Shown: positions 1 to 9,154, counted from the first letter of the stretch. The stretch: DNA of 36,797 bases from Fusibacter_D sp033549245 (GCA_033549245.1 JAWSUW010000006.1:1-36797), one strand, 5' to 3'. The notes: generated from the sequence alone by a model not told the origin. Program-made: numbers and translations.

Positions 1-1120
1 GTTCACCTAGCGGAGGGTCTTTTATGTCAAATGAGATTCCATTTCTCGACAGAGTGTCCATGATGCTGAGTGCGGACACTTTGTTTCTGTAAAGAATCGC
101 TCTTTCTGAAGGATTCTTTTCAATTGAAGAAACTATATAGGCATTACGTTTGTACAAATCTTCAAACAATATGACTGAAGGTTTGATTTCAGCAGGTTTG
201 TTTGCTCTCATGGGCTTGTCATATCTGTTCAAATTATATCCGATTAGACCCTCTGCGGTCCTTACGATATTGGCATCAGATCTGAAATTGATGGAGAGAT
301 GATAGAGTTTTGCGCCAGGATATTTTTTTGGAAAATCCAGGAGATAATCGGGATAAGCACCCCTGAATCCATAAATGGATTGATCATCATCAGCCACAAG
401 AAACAAATTGTTATGTTCACCGGCAATGAGTTCAATGAGCTCGTATTGAAGTTTTGAGGTGTCTTGTGCCTCATCCACTTGTATAAATGCATATCGTTCC
501 CTGATAGAACTCAGCAGGGTGGGATTTTTTCTCATTATTTTTATGGCGTCCAATAGCATATCATCGAAATCAAAGCAATTGTGTTTGCGTTTATATCTGT
601 GATAATCTTCTGCCATGTCAAAAATGTTGTCCCATTCAAATCTTCCAGGTTCGACATCTTCTCTTTTGAGCTTGAGATTATATATGAGTCCGATCTGACT
701 TGAAAGCGTTTCAAATTCATCATCACCAAGTTTTTCACCCTGATGTTTTTTGAAGATGCCAGATAGGATTCTAAATTTTTCTCCGCCCTCATCAATCAGT
801 CGCATCTGTCTGCCTGTTTTACTGGAATAGAGTTTATAGATTCCAAATGCGAATTTGTGTATGGTCATGAAGGTGAAGTCGTAATCGTAATCGGCCTTCG
901 CAATCGACCTGTAACGGTTTTTCATATCCTCTGCTGAAGCCTTTGAAAACGTGAGGGTCAAAATCCTGTCGGGGGACACATCGTGCTTGGTAACGAGGTG
1001 GATCAATCTATGAATCAGTAGGGTGGTTTTTCCACTCCCCGGAATTGCAAGTGTCAGTGCGGGTCCTTCAAAGTGCGATGCGGCTGTTCGTTGGTCGTTT
1101 GTGAGTGAATCGAATGACAT
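1..1120 (-). CDS. UvrD/PcrA-like superfamily 1 DNA helicase, N-terminal part (runs off the left edge)
   Basis: An open frame of about 373 codons runs leftward from an ATG at 1118-1120, preceded on the minus strand by an AGGAGAG ribosome binding site, and leaves the window without a stop. The start of the protein carries a Q-motif (LTNDQ, residues 6-10), a Walker A loop AIPGSGKTT (about 25-33), motif Ia-type TLTFSKASA, a Walker B/motif II VDEAQD (about 215-220), and motif III (DDDQSIYGFRGA). This order is that of SF1A UvrD/Rep/PcrA helicases, which unwind DNA in repair and replication restart. The C-terminal 2A/2B region is outside the window, so PcrA cannot be told from a shorter UvrD-like paralogue. 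It is transcribed divergently from tig. Confidence 0.9.
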   Translation of the reverse strand, partial: MSFDSLTNDQRTAASHFEGPALTLAIPGSGKTTLLIHRLIHLVTKHDVSPDRILTLTFSKASAEDMKNRYRSIAKADYDYDFTFMTIHKFAFGIYKLYSSKTGRQMRLIDEGGEKFRILSGIFKKHQGEKLGDDEFETLSSQIGLIYNLKLKREDVEPGRFEWDNIFDMAEDYHRYKRKHNCFDFDDMLLDAIKIMRKNPTLLSSIRERYAFIQVDEAQDTSKLQYELIELIAGEHNNLFLVADDDQSIYGFRGAYPDYLLDFPKKYPGAKLYHLSINFRSDANIVRTAEGLIGYNLNRYDKPMRANKPAEIKPSVILFEDLYKRNAYIVSSIEKNPSERAILYRNKVSALSIMDTLSRNGISFDIKDPPLGE

Positions 1121-1208
1121 GTTCTCTCCTGTCCAAATGTTAAAAATTGTAAGTTGTAAACGGAATGTGAATAGTTTATAACAATCCATTAAATTTTGCA
1201 AGAAAGGG

Positions 1209-1236
1209 TTGTTTGATGGCGCATTTAAGGTATAAT
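1209..1236 (+). promoter_or_regulatory. Possible promoter for tig operon
   Basis: TTGTTT (1209-1214) lies 16 bases before a perfect TATAAT (1231-1236) in the 255-base gap between the divergent helicase gene and tig. The -35 is weak, and the predicted start leaves an untranslated leader of about 130 bases. This is a sequence-match inference only. Confidence 0.35.
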
Positions 1237-1336
1237 TATATTGATTTTCGGTATTAAACTTTACTTTTTTGACCAAATAAGGTACGATTATTGGGTTAAT
1301 GAGCATTTTTTTGTAAAAATAGATGAAATTGAAAAT

Positions 1337-1353
1337 TACTGGAGGATCCAGTA
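1337..1353 (+). promoter_or_regulatory. Small hairpin in the tig leader
   Basis: A perfect 7-bp inverted repeat, TACTGGA-GGA-TCCAGTA, ends about 9 bases before the GGGAGG ribosome binding site of tig (1363-1368). It presents a Shine-Dalgarno-like GGAGGA in its loop and flank. No T-run follows, so it is not a terminator. An mRNA-stability or translation role is possible but unproven. Confidence 0.35.
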
Positions 1354-1375
1354 GAAATAGTTGGGAGGCAATCAA

Positions 1376-2670
1376 ATGAATTATGAGATCGTAAAAAAGG
1401 AAAACAGTGAAGTAACGATGAAAATCACTGTTTCAGATGAAGCATTTCAAAAGGCAGTTCAAGCAGAATACAACAAAAGCAAAGGTAAATTCAACATTCC
1501 AGGCTTCAGAAAGGGCAAAGCACCTAGAAGCATCATCGAAAAGCATTACGGTGAAGGCGTGTTTTATGAAGAAGCAGTCAATGCACTTTTACCGGAACAC
1601 TATGGAATCGCACTGGATACACTTGGTGTTGAACCAGTTGCAAGACCTGATATTGACATCGAGGAAATCGAAGCCGGTAAAGGCCTCGTATTTACAGCTG
1701 TTGTTACAGTGGCTCCTGAGTTCACACTTGAAGGATACAAAGGTATTGAAGTAGAAAAAATCAACGCTGAAGTTACAGAAGAAATGTTGATGGAAGAGCT
1801 AGAAAAGACTAGAAACTTGAACGCAAGATTAGTTAGTGTTACAGACCGTGCAGTAGAAAACGGCGATACGACTATCATCGATTACAAAGGCTTCGTAGGA
1901 GAACACCAATTTGATGGTGGTACAGCAGAAGGCCAAGAACTCGAAATCGGTTCAAATAAATTTATTCCTGGATTCGAAGAGCAATTGATCGGCGCTANNN
2001 NNNNNNNGTCGGAGAAGAAGTCAAAGTGAACGTTACGTTCCCTGAGACATATCATTCAGAGGAACTCGCTGGCAAAGAAGCAATTTTTATTGTAAATGTA
2101 AATGATATAAAAATGAAGGAATTACCGGTTCTAGATGATGAGTTTGCAAAAGATGTCTCGGAATTCGATACTCTTGATGAATACAAAGCGAGCATAAAAA
2201 AAGAACTTGAAGAATCATCAAAAGACAGCGCTGAAGCTGCTCAAAGAGATAAAGTCATTGAAGCTGTCGCTGGACTACTCGAGGTTGAAATCCCAGAGAA
2301 AATGGTAGACGGTGAAGTTGACGGGATGCTTAGAGATTTCGATCAACAACTCAAATATCAAGGATTGAGCCTTGAGCAATACATTCAGTTCACAGGTGGA
2401 AAAATCGACGATCTTAAAGTTCAAATGAGACCTGACGCACTCATGCGTGTCAAAACAGGTATGGTCATCGAAAAAGTAGCAGAGCAAGAAAACCTTGAAG
2501 TGACTGAAGCTGAGATCGATGCTGAAATAGCTAGAATCGCTGAAATTCAAAATAAATCCGTAGATGAAACCAGAAAAATATTCGAACAAAACGATTTTGA
2601 ATATTTGAAAGAGAATTTGAAATCAAAGAAAGCAGTTGATTTCCTAGTAAGTCAAGCAAAGTTGGTCTAA
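1376..2670 (+). CDS. tig: Trigger factor (ribosome-associated chaperone and prolyl isomerase), interrupted by an assembly gap
   Basis: Trigger factor binds the ribosome exit tunnel and folds nascent chains. The start is ATG 1376, because GGGAGG at 1363-1368 is its ribosome binding site; an in-frame TTG at 1361 would put that site inside the gene. The N-terminal ribosome-binding signature is present (GFRKGKAPRS, about residues 43-52). It is followed by the FKBP-like PPIase domain (DYKGFVGEHQFDGG, then FIPGFEEQLIGA) and the helical C-terminal chaperone domain. Ten Ns at 1998-2007 split the frame. In the family, ...GFEEQLxGxKxGEE... is continuous, so about two bases are probably missing instead of ten. 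Removing eight placeholders gives 428 residues, the normal family length. This is one intact gene and not two. clpP follows 20 bases later. Confidence 0.95.
1998..2007. other. Assembly gap (10 N)
   Basis: Ten unknown bases lie inside tig. The reading frame before the gap (codons starting at 1997, 2000, ...) and after it (2008, 2011, ...) disagree by one, so the run length is a placeholder and not a measured distance. Confidence 0.98.
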
Positions 2671-2690
2671 TCCCCAACAGGAGGTGTTAA

Positions 2691-3275
2691 ATGGCAAATT
2701 ATGTTCCTTATGTAATAGAACAAACAAGCAAAGGCGAGAGATCTTATGATATCTATTCCAGACTTTTAAAGGATAGAATCGTGTTCATAAGTGGAGAAAT
2801 CGACGATTACATGTCAAATGTAGTCATCGCTCAACTCTTGTTTCTCGAAGCAGAAGATCCAGACAAGGATATCAGTATCTACATCAACAGCCCGGGTGGA
2901 TCCATCACTGCCGGTATGGCAATATTTGACACAATGGAGTACATCAAACCTGATGTTTCAACCATCTGTGTCGGTATGGCGGCAAGTATGGGAGCGTTCC
3001 TGCTCGCAGCTGGTGAAAAAGGCAAAAGATATGCGCTTGCGAACGCTGAAGTGATGATCCATCAGCCACTGGGTGGTGCGAGAGGTCAAGCTTCAGATAT
3101 CAAAATCCAAGCGGACAGAATCATAAAATTGAGAAAAGACTTGAACAATATTTTAAGTCAAAAGACAGGCAAACCTTTAAAGCAAATTGAAAAAGATACA
3201 GACAGAGATTTCTTTATGACAGCAGAAGAAGCAGTTGCATATGGTCTTATAGACAAGGTTTTTACAAAGAGATAG
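2691..3275 (+). CDS. clpP: ATP-dependent Clp protease proteolytic subunit
   Basis: This cytosolic serine peptidase forms the double-heptamer chamber that degrades substrates unfolded by ClpX or ClpC. Length is 194 residues, as usual for ClpP. The catalytic triad is visible: Ser99 in GMAASMGAFLL, His124 in MIHQPLGG and Asp173 in DTDRDFFM. The oxyanion/substrate-binding segment NSPGGSI is also present. An AGGAGGTG ribosome binding site sits 5 bases before the ATG. It lies between tig and clpX, the standard Firmicute order, with 21-base spacers that suggest one transcript. No CtsR box was recognised in front of it. Confidence 0.98.
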   Translation: MANYVPYVIEQTSKGERSYDIYSRLLKDRIVFISGEIDDYMSNVVIAQLLFLEAEDPDKDISIYINSPGGSITAGMAIFDTMEYIKPDVSTICVGMAASMGAFLLAAGEKGKRYALANAEVMIHQPLGGARGQASDIKIQADRIIKLRKDLNNILSQKTGKPLKQIEKDTDRDFFMTAEEAVAYGLIDKVFTKR

Positions 3276-3296
3276 TAATTGGAAATGAGGTAAGAA

Positions 3297-4586
3297 ATGG
3301 ATAAACCGACTTTGAAGTGTTCTTTCTGCGGCAAAAGTCAAGAGCAAGTAAAGCGTTTGATCGCTGGTCCGAATGTCTACATTTGTGATGAGTGCATCGA
3401 ACTTTGCAATGAGATATTGGAAGAGGAACTCGCTATTTACAAAGGCGACGATCTATTGGAGTGGACTATTGAGGAACTTCCAAAACCTTCTGAAATCAAA
3501 GCAATTCTAGATGCTTACGTGATTGGTCAGGAACGTGCCAAAAAAACACTTTCCGTGGCAATGTACAATCATTACAAACGCATTCAATCTGAAACCGAAG
3601 ACGATGAAGTGGAACTTCAAAAGAGCAACATCCTTTTGATTGGTCCTACGGGTTCGGGTAAGACGCTGCTCGCACAGACACTGGCCAAAATCCTCGATGT
3701 GCCGTTTGCCATTGCAGATGCCACAGCTTTGACTGAAGCCGGTTATGTTGGCGAAGATGTCGAAAACATCATTTTGAAGCTTGTTCAAGCTGCAGATTAT
3801 GACATCGAACGTGCACAAAAGGGTATTATTTACATCGACGAAATCGATAAAATCACACGCAAATCGGAAAATCCTTCGATTACGCGTGATGTTTCCGGAG
3901 AAGGCGTACAACAAGCTCTTCTCAAAATTATAGAAGGTACTGTTGCCAATGTTCCACCACAAGGTGGTAGAAAGCATCCGCATCAGGAATTCCTGCAAGT
4001 GGATACCACTAATATTCTGTTTATTGTAGGGGGTGCCTTTGATGGCATGGACTCCATCATCAAATCAAGAATAAGTGAAAAAGCCATGGGATTCGGCGCG
4101 ACCGTCACAAGCAAAAAGAACGTTTCACTTGGTGAACTTTTTGATAAAATCGAGCCAAAAGACTTACTCAAGTTCGGTTTGATTCCTGAGTTTGTCGGAA
4201 GGGTACCAGTTGTGGTTTCCCTACACGAACTCGATCAGGAAGCATTGGTCAGGATCCTCAAAGAACCTAAAAACGCTATTATCAAGCAATATCAGAAGAT
4301 GTTGAAACTCGATTCCGTCGAGCTCGAATTTGATGATGAGGCATTGGTGGAAGTTGCCAAACTTGCGATAGAACGCAAGACTGGTGCCCGTGGTTTGAGA
4401 TCAATCCTTGAGAACATTATGATGGAAATCATGTATGAGATCCCTTCAAGAGATGACATCAAAAAATGCATAGTCACCAAAGAGACAATACACAATCATC
4501 AATTGCCGACTCTTGTTCTTATGGACTCGTCAAAAGATACATCAAAAATCAAATCAACCAAAGAAAGTAAAGAAAGTGTATCCTAA
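3297..4586 (+). CDS. clpX: ATP-dependent Clp protease ATP-binding subunit ClpX
   Basis: ClpX is the AAA+ unfoldase that feeds proteins to ClpP. The N-terminal zinc-binding domain has four cysteines (C8, C11, C30, C33). Walker A is GPTGSGKT (116-123), the GYVG pore loop is at 149-152 and Walker B is IYIDEID (178-184). The sensor-2 motif GARGLR lies near the C-terminal domain. The ClpP-docking IGF loop appears as MGF (in KAMGFGATV, about residue 264), a conservative variant. Length is 429 residues, typical of the family. It follows clpP by 21 bases. The C-terminal tail is rich in Ser and Lys. Confidence 0.98.
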   Translation: MDKPTLKCSFCGKSQEQVKRLIAGPNVYICDECIELCNEILEEELAIYKGDDLLEWTIEELPKPSEIKAILDAYVIGQERAKKTLSVAMYNHYKRIQSETEDDEVELQKSNILLIGPTGSGKTLLAQTLAKILDVPFAIADATALTEAGYVGEDVENIILKLVQAADYDIERAQKGIIYIDEIDKITRKSENPSITRDVSGEGVQQALLKIIEGTVANVPPQGGRKHPHQEFLQVDTTNILFIVGGAFDGMDSIIKSRISEKAMGFGATVTSKKNVSLGELFDKIEPKDLLKFGLIPEFVGRVPVVVSLHELDQEALVRILKEPKNAIIKQYQKMLKLDSVELEFDDEALVEVAKLAIERKTGARGLRSILENIMMEIMYEIPSRDDIKKCIVTKETIHNHQLPTLVLMDSSKDTSKIKSTKESKESVS

Positions 4587-4594
4587 AACAATAA

Positions 4595-4620
4595 GGGCGA
4601 GCGGAAGCTCGTTCTTTCGT
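4595..4620 (+). terminator. Weak hairpin between clpX and lon (possible attenuator)
   Basis: CGAGC-GGAA-GCTCG (4598-4611) can be extended by two G.T pairs and one G-C pair to an 8-bp stem with a GNRA-like tetraloop. It is followed by TTCTTTCGTTT. The interrupted T tract suggests partial termination and therefore lower lon than clpX transcription, though this is inference. Confidence 0.4.
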
Positions 4621-4670
4621 TTAATTTCTCCAAAAGGGGTATGAATATCGTAGAAGAAAGAGGTGATTGC

Positions 4671-7004
4671 ATGGAAACTGAAAATAAAGTCATCAATTTG
4701 CCATTGATTCCACTTAGAGGACTTTCCATATTCCCATATATGGTACTTCATTTTGACGTGGGTAGAAAAAAATCGATAAAAGCACTCGAAGCTGCAATGG
4801 CTAAAGACCAAAGAATATTTTTAACAACACAATTTGATATCGACAACGACTCTCCAGAATCGACAGACTTTTATAAAGTAGGTACCATCTGTAAAATCAA
4901 ACAAATGCTAAAACTCCCGGGTGATGCAATCCGAGTTTTGGTGGAAGGCATTCAACGTGCCGAAGTGGAACTCATTACTGAAGAAGAGCCCTATTTCCGT
5001 GTGGAAGTGAAGACGTATCTCGACAGCCTTGAAATAGACAAGGAAACACGAGCACTAATGAGAAGTGCCATTTCAGCATTTGAAAAGTATATTGCCATCA
5101 GTAACCGCGTCAGTCCTGATGTTATCCTATCTGTGTCCGCAATCGATGAACCTGGTAGACTATCAGACATCATCGCAGCTCAGATCACACTAAAGACTGA
5201 ACAAAAACAAGAACTGATCAATGCCATCGATGTCAAAGAGCGTCTTGAGCATTTGCTTAAAATCCTTTTGACTGAGATTGAAATTTTGGAAGTTGAGAAA
5301 AACATCAACGACAAGGTGAAAAATCAGATCAACAAATCTCAAAAAGAATACTATCTTCGTGAGCAGATCAAAGCCATCAGAGATGAACTTGGTGAAGAGG
5401 AAGCACAAGAAGACGAAATAGAAGTGATGAGAAAACAACTCAAGAAGTTGAGACTATCTAAAAAAATCGAAAAGAAAGTATCTAATGAAATCGATAGATA
5501 TTCAAGATTATCCCCATCTTCTGCGGAAAGTGGAGTCATAAGAAGTTATGTCAATTGGATTCTTGATCTACCGTGGAAAAAAGAAACTAAAGATGAAATC
5601 GATCTGGTAAAAGCTCAAGCTATTCTTGATGAAGATCACTTTGGACTTGAAAGTGTCAAAGAAAGAGTCGTGGAGTACCTTGCGGTAAGAGATCTGACCC
5701 ACAGCATGAAAGGTCCGATTATTTGCTTGGTAGGCCCTCCAGGTGTAGGTAAGACTTCCATAGCCAAGTCTATCGCCAGATCACTTAATCGTGAGTTCGT
5801 TAGAATGTCACTTGGTGGTGTGAGAGACGAGGCTGAGATCAGAGGACACAGAAGAACATACATCGGCGCGATTCCTGGTCGAATCATCAATGGCATCAAA
5901 GAAGCGGGCACAAAAAATCCCGTATTCCTTTTTGATGAGATTGACAAGGTTTCTAGTGACTTCAGAGGCGATCCGGCATCTGCGTTACTTGAAGTGCTCG
6001 ATCCGGAGCAAAACAAGGAATTCACAGATCACTATTTGGAAGTGCCTTTCGATCTGTCGAAAGTCATGTTCATAACGACAGCCAACTCGCTCATGACCAT
6101 TCCGAGACCACTCCTTGACCGTATGGAGGTCATTCAGGTTTCGGGTTATACAGAATATGAAAAACTCAATATCGCCAAGAAATATCTGGTTCCTAAGGAA
6201 ATGGAAGAGCATGGTATGGCGAAATCGAGTCTATCGCTCTCAGATGAAGCGCTATTAGAGCTCATCAGAAAATACACCAGAGAATCCGGTGTTCGTGAGC
6301 TTGAGAGAAAGATTGCCAACATCTGTAGAAAAGCTGCAGTCAGGGTAGTAAAAGGTGAAGTTAAAACTGTAAGGATCACAGATAAGAATGTCGACAAGTA
6401 TCTCGGCAAGTCCAAATACCACTATGACTTGATTGCTGAAGAAGATCAAATCGGAATAGTTACAGGACTCGCATGGACAACTGTCGGTGGAGATACGCTT
6501 TCCATTGAAGTCAACACCATGAAGGGTAAAGGAAAATTGCAGCTCACAGGCCAACTGGGAGATGTGATGAAGGAATCCGCACAAGCCGGACTATCGTACA
6601 TCAGAACCATCGCTGCGAAGTATGGGATTGAAGAGAATTTCTACGAGACGCTCGACATGCATGTGCATATTCCAGAAGGTGCGATTCCAAAAGACGGTCC
6701 ATCTGCCGGAATCACTATGGCAACGGCCATGATTTCAGCGTTATCCGGAATACCGGTAAACCGTTTTGTCGCCATGACCGGTGAGATTACTCTCCGTGGT
6801 CGCGTACTTCCAATAGGTGGTTTCAAAGAGAAAGCCCTTGCCGCGAAACGTGCCGGCATAAAGAAAATTCTTTTCCCATATGAGAACCTCAAAGATCTGG
6901 AAGATATTCCGGAGACCATTAAAAAGGAAATTGAATTTGTGGCTGTAAAGAGCATGGATGAAGTCCTTGAACACGCACTCGTGAAAGAGGAGTTAAAAAA
7001 ATGA
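4671..7004 (+). CDS. lon: ATP-dependent protease Lon
   Basis: Lon is a homo-oligomeric cytosolic AAA+ serine protease that degrades misfolded and regulatory proteins. The start chosen is ATG 4671, which has AAGAGGTG at 4658-4665; an upstream in-frame ATG at 4641 has its only purine-rich stretch 1 base away. This gives 777 residues, the normal LonA length. The N-terminal LAN domain begins LPLIPLRGLSIFP. A charged coiled-coil region follows, then Walker A GPPGVGKTS (about 355), Walker B VFLFDEIDKV and the C-terminal protease domain. The catalytic Ser678 lies in PKDGPSAGIT and the dyad lysine in GGFKEKALAAKR. The stop overlaps the engB start by 4 bases. Confidence 0.97.
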   Translation: METENKVINLPLIPLRGLSIFPYMVLHFDVGRKKSIKALEAAMAKDQRIFLTTQFDIDNDSPESTDFYKVGTICKIKQMLKLPGDAIRVLVEGIQRAEVELITEEEPYFRVEVKTYLDSLEIDKETRALMRSAISAFEKYIAISNRVSPDVILSVSAIDEPGRLSDIIAAQITLKTEQKQELINAIDVKERLEHLLKILLTEIEILEVEKNINDKVKNQINKSQKEYYLREQIKAIRDELGEEEAQEDEIEVMRKQLKKLRLSKKIEKKVSNEIDRYSRLSPSSAESGVIRSYVNWILDLPWKKETKDEIDLVKAQAILDEDHFGLESVKERVVEYLAVRDLTHSMKGPIICLVGPPGVGKTSIAKSIARSLNREFVRMSLGGVRDEAEIRGHRRTYIGAIPGRIINGIKEAGTKNPVFLFDEIDKVSSDFRGDPASALLEVLDPEQNKEFTDHYLEVPFDLSKVMFITTANSLMTIPRPLLDRMEVIQVSGYTEYEKLNIAKKYLVPKEMEEHGMAKSSLSLSDEALLELIRKYTRESGVRELERKIANICRKAAVRVVKGEVKTVRITDKNVDKYLGKSKYHYDLIAEEDQIGIVTGLAWTTVGGDTLSIEVNTMKGKGKLQLTGQLGDVMKESAQAGLSYIRTIAAKYGIEENFYETLDMHVHIPEGAIPKDGPSAGITMATAMISALSGIPVNRFVAMTGEITLRGRVLPIGGFKEKALAAKRAGIKKILFPYENLKDLEDIPETIKKEIEFVAVKSMDEVLEHALVKEELKK

Positions 7005-7627
7005 AGATAAAAAACAGCCAATTTGTAATCAGTGCAGTGGCGAAATCACAATATCCGGATGATGAATTGCCTGAAATCGCATTTGCGGGAAGATCCAATG
7101 TCGGGAAATCATCGATGATCAACATGATTCTCAACAGAAAAGGGCTTGCGAAAACAAGTTCCACTCCAGGTAAGACGCAGCTTGTCAATTTTTATGACAT
7201 CGATGGCCTATTCAGATTCGTCGACCTACCGGGATACGGCTTTGCCAAAGTATCAAAGGAAAAGAAGGCGACCTGGGGAAAAATCATTGAGACTTATTTG
7301 GAATCACGCGAGAATCTGCTTGAGGTATTCCAGCTGGTGGACATCAGACACAAACCGTCCGGTGAGGACAAGCAGATGTATGAATGGATCAGAGCTTCCG
7401 GATTCAGTGGGATAGTCATTGCGACTAAAACCGACAAATTGAGCAAGCAACAAATCGATAAGCAACTGAAAATCATAAAAAGTGAACTTCAAATGGAAGA
7501 CGATGGAATCATCATACCTATATCCTCATCAGAAAAAAAGGGGAAATACGACGTGTGGGATTTGGTCAACAGTATTTTTGAAGTCAACGAAAAAGATATA
7601 TTCATAGAACGACAAGTAGGGGCGTAA
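7001..7627 (+). CDS. engB: Ribosome-biogenesis GTPase EngB/YsxC
   Basis: This TRAFAC-class GTPase is required for late assembly of the 50S subunit. G1 is GRSNVGKS (30-37), G3 is DLPGYG (75-80) and G4 is TKTD (142-145). Length of 208 residues is slightly above the usual 195-200. The ATG overlaps the lon stop (ATGA), so translation is probably coupled, as is common for the lon-ysxC pair in Firmicutes. Confidence 0.96.
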   Translation: MKIKNSQFVISAVAKSQYPDDELPEIAFAGRSNVGKSSMINMILNRKGLAKTSSTPGKTQLVNFYDIDGLFRFVDLPGYGFAKVSKEKKATWGKIIETYLESRENLLEVFQLVDIRHKPSGEDKQMYEWIRASGFSGIVIATKTDKLSKQQIDKQLKIIKSELQMEDDGIIIPISSSEKKGKYDVWDLVNSIFEVNEKDIFIERQVGA

Positions 7628-7644
7628 AATTCAGGAGGTAGCAT

Positions 7645-8166
7645 ATGGCAAACAATCCAATGGTGACAATGACACTCGAGAGTGGAAAGACCATCAAAAT
7701 CGAATTGTATCCGGAGATCGCTCCGAATACTGTAAACAATTTTATTAGCTTGGTACAAAAAGGGTTTTATAACGGTCTCATTTTTCACCGTGTAATCAAG
7801 GGTTTCATGATTCAAGGTGGATGCCCGGACGGTACAGGAATGGGCGGCCCAGGTTATGGCATCAAAGGGGAGTTCATCACAAATGGTGTTCAGAACAACC
7901 TTAAACATGACAAAGGCGTATTGTCCATGGCGAGATCGCAAAGTCCGAACTCAGCAGGAAGTCAGTTTTTCATTATGCATGAATATTCACCTCATCTTGA
8001 TGGTCAGTATGCGGCTTTTGGAAAAGTTATCGAAGGTATTGAAGTGGTTGATGAAATCGCTACAGTCAAAACTGGATATGGAGATCGACCAGTGGTTGAC
8101 CAACGTATCCAGGAAGTCACAGTGGATCTTGATGGTGTAGACTATCCTGAACCAACAAAAATGTAA
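7645..8166 (+). CDS. Cyclophilin-type peptidyl-prolyl cis-trans isomerase
   Basis: This is a cytosolic cyclophilin of 173 residues with no signal peptide or membrane segment. The active-site Arg and Gln lie in the FHRVIKGFMIQGG block. The SMARSQSPNSAGSQFFI and LDGQYAAFGKV blocks complete the fold. A full AGGAGGT ribosome binding site stands 6 bases before the ATG. It lies 17 bases after engB and ends the proteostasis block, in front of a strong terminator. A role in general proline isomerisation is likely; no specific substrate can be read from the sequence. Confidence 0.95.
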   Translation: MANNPMVTMTLESGKTIKIELYPEIAPNTVNNFISLVQKGFYNGLIFHRVIKGFMIQGGCPDGTGMGGPGYGIKGEFITNGVQNNLKHDKGVLSMARSQSPNSAGSQFFIMHEYSPHLDGQYAAFGKVIEGIEVVDEIATVKTGYGDRPVVDQRIQEVTVDLDGVDYPEPTKM

Positions 8167-8171
8167 CGAAA

Positions 8172-8206
8172 AAAGGGCTTTTGCAGTTTGACTGCAAAAG
8201 CCCTTT
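8172..8206. terminator. Strong bidirectional Rho-independent terminator (cyclophilin gene / fba)
   Basis: A perfect 16-bp stem (AAAGGGCTTTTGCAGT and its complement) with a TTG loop lies between the converging cyclophilin and fba genes. On the minus strand it is followed directly by T6; on the plus strand the stem itself ends in TTT. It serves fba best and probably also the plus-strand operon. Confidence 0.9.
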
Positions 8207-8218
8207 AATCAGCATTTT

Positions 8219-9154
8219 TTATTTTTGATTGCTACCTAATACGTTAAGGATCTTATGCTTAACCATTCCGTAGATAGCATCTCTAGCAGGAGATAAATAT
8301 TTTCTTGGATCGAAATTGCTTGGGTCTTCAGCGAATTGCTTTCTGATGACACCAGTCATAGCAAGTCTTAAGTCTGAATCGATATTGATTTTACAAACGC
8401 CATACTGAGCAGCCTCACGAAGCATGGATTCAGGACAGCCTTTTGCATCTTTAAGTTCACCACCGAACTCGTTGCACATAGTCACATACTCAGGAATAAC
8501 TGAGGATGCACCGTGAAGAACAAGTGGGAAGCCAGGTAATAGATCGGAAATTTTCTTAAGACGCTCTATATCGAGCTTAGGGTCTGAATCCGCTGCGAAC
8601 TTGTATGCACCGTGGCTTGTTCCAATTGCAATCGCAAGTGAATCACAGCCTGTACGTTTTACAAAATCAACTGCTTGATCTGGATCAGTGTAGGTTGCGT
8701 CTTCCGCAGAAACGTTGACCGCATCTTCGATACCGGCAAGTCTTCCCAGTTCAGCCTCAACGACAACACCTCTAGCATGTGCATATTCGACAACACGCTT
8801 GGTGAGCGCTACGTTCTCTTCGTATGAATGATGTGAACCATCGATCATAACTGATGTAAAACCATCATCGATACATGATTTGCAAATTTCAAAATCTTCA
8901 CCGTGGTCAAGATGTAATACGATATCCAGTTCAGGATTTTCGATTAGTGCGGCTTCCACCAATTTTTTCAAATATACTGGACTTGCATATTTTCTGGCAC
9001 CAGCTGATACTTGAAGAATCACAGGTGATTTTGTTTCCGCAGCTGCTTTAACGATACCTTGGATGATTTCCATGTTATTAACGTTGAAAGCACCTACCGC
9101 ATAACCGCCTTCGTAGGCTTTTTTAAACATTTCTTTTGATGTTACTAATGGCAC
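8219..9154 (-). CDS. fba: Class II fructose-1,6-bisphosphate aldolase
   Basis: This zinc-dependent enzyme cleaves fructose-1,6-bisphosphate to dihydroxyacetone phosphate and glyceraldehyde-3-phosphate in glycolysis. It has 311 residues. The zinc and catalytic motif is HLDHG (81-85, with His84 and Asp83), and further metal/substrate motifs are GTSHGAYKF, LHGASS and NIDSD. The start codon is GTG at 9152-9154 with a GGGAG ribosome binding site 8 bases upstream. It is a single-gene unit on the minus strand, divergent from the rRNA methyltransferase gene and ending in the shared terminator. Confidence 0.96.
   Translation of the reverse strand: MPLVTSKEMFKKAYEGGYAVGAFNVNNMEIIQGIVKAAAETKSPVILQVSAGARKYASPVYLKKLVEAALIENPELDIVLHLDHGEDFEICKSCIDDGFTSVMIDGSHHSYEENVALTKRVVEYAHARGVVVEAELGRLAGIEDAVNVSAEDATYTDPDQAVDFVKRTGCDSLAIAIGTSHGAYKFAADSDPKLDIERLKKISDLLPGFPLVLHGASSVIPEYVTMCNEFGGELKDAKGCPESMLREAAQYGVCKINIDSDLRLAMTGVIRKQFAEDPSNFDPRKYLSPARDAIYGMVKHKILNVLGSNQK

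Noticed and set aside
262..795. Short minus-strand frames at 262-492 and 541-795
   Set aside because: They lie in a different frame from the helicase, which is continuously open with all its motifs; they are shadows.
1361..2029. Two separate genes (1361-2029 and 2026-2670) or a tig pseudogene
   Set aside because: The break coincides with the 10-N gap, both halves align consecutively with one trigger factor, and the repaired length is normal.
3507..3998. 163-residue minus-strand frame inside clpX
   Set aside because: It lies antisense to a fully conserved ClpX region, has no ribosome binding site and has a biased shadow composition.
7489..7941. 150-residue minus-strand frame across the engB/cyclophilin junction
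   Set aside because: It is antisense to two well-supported genes, with no start signal or recognisable domain.
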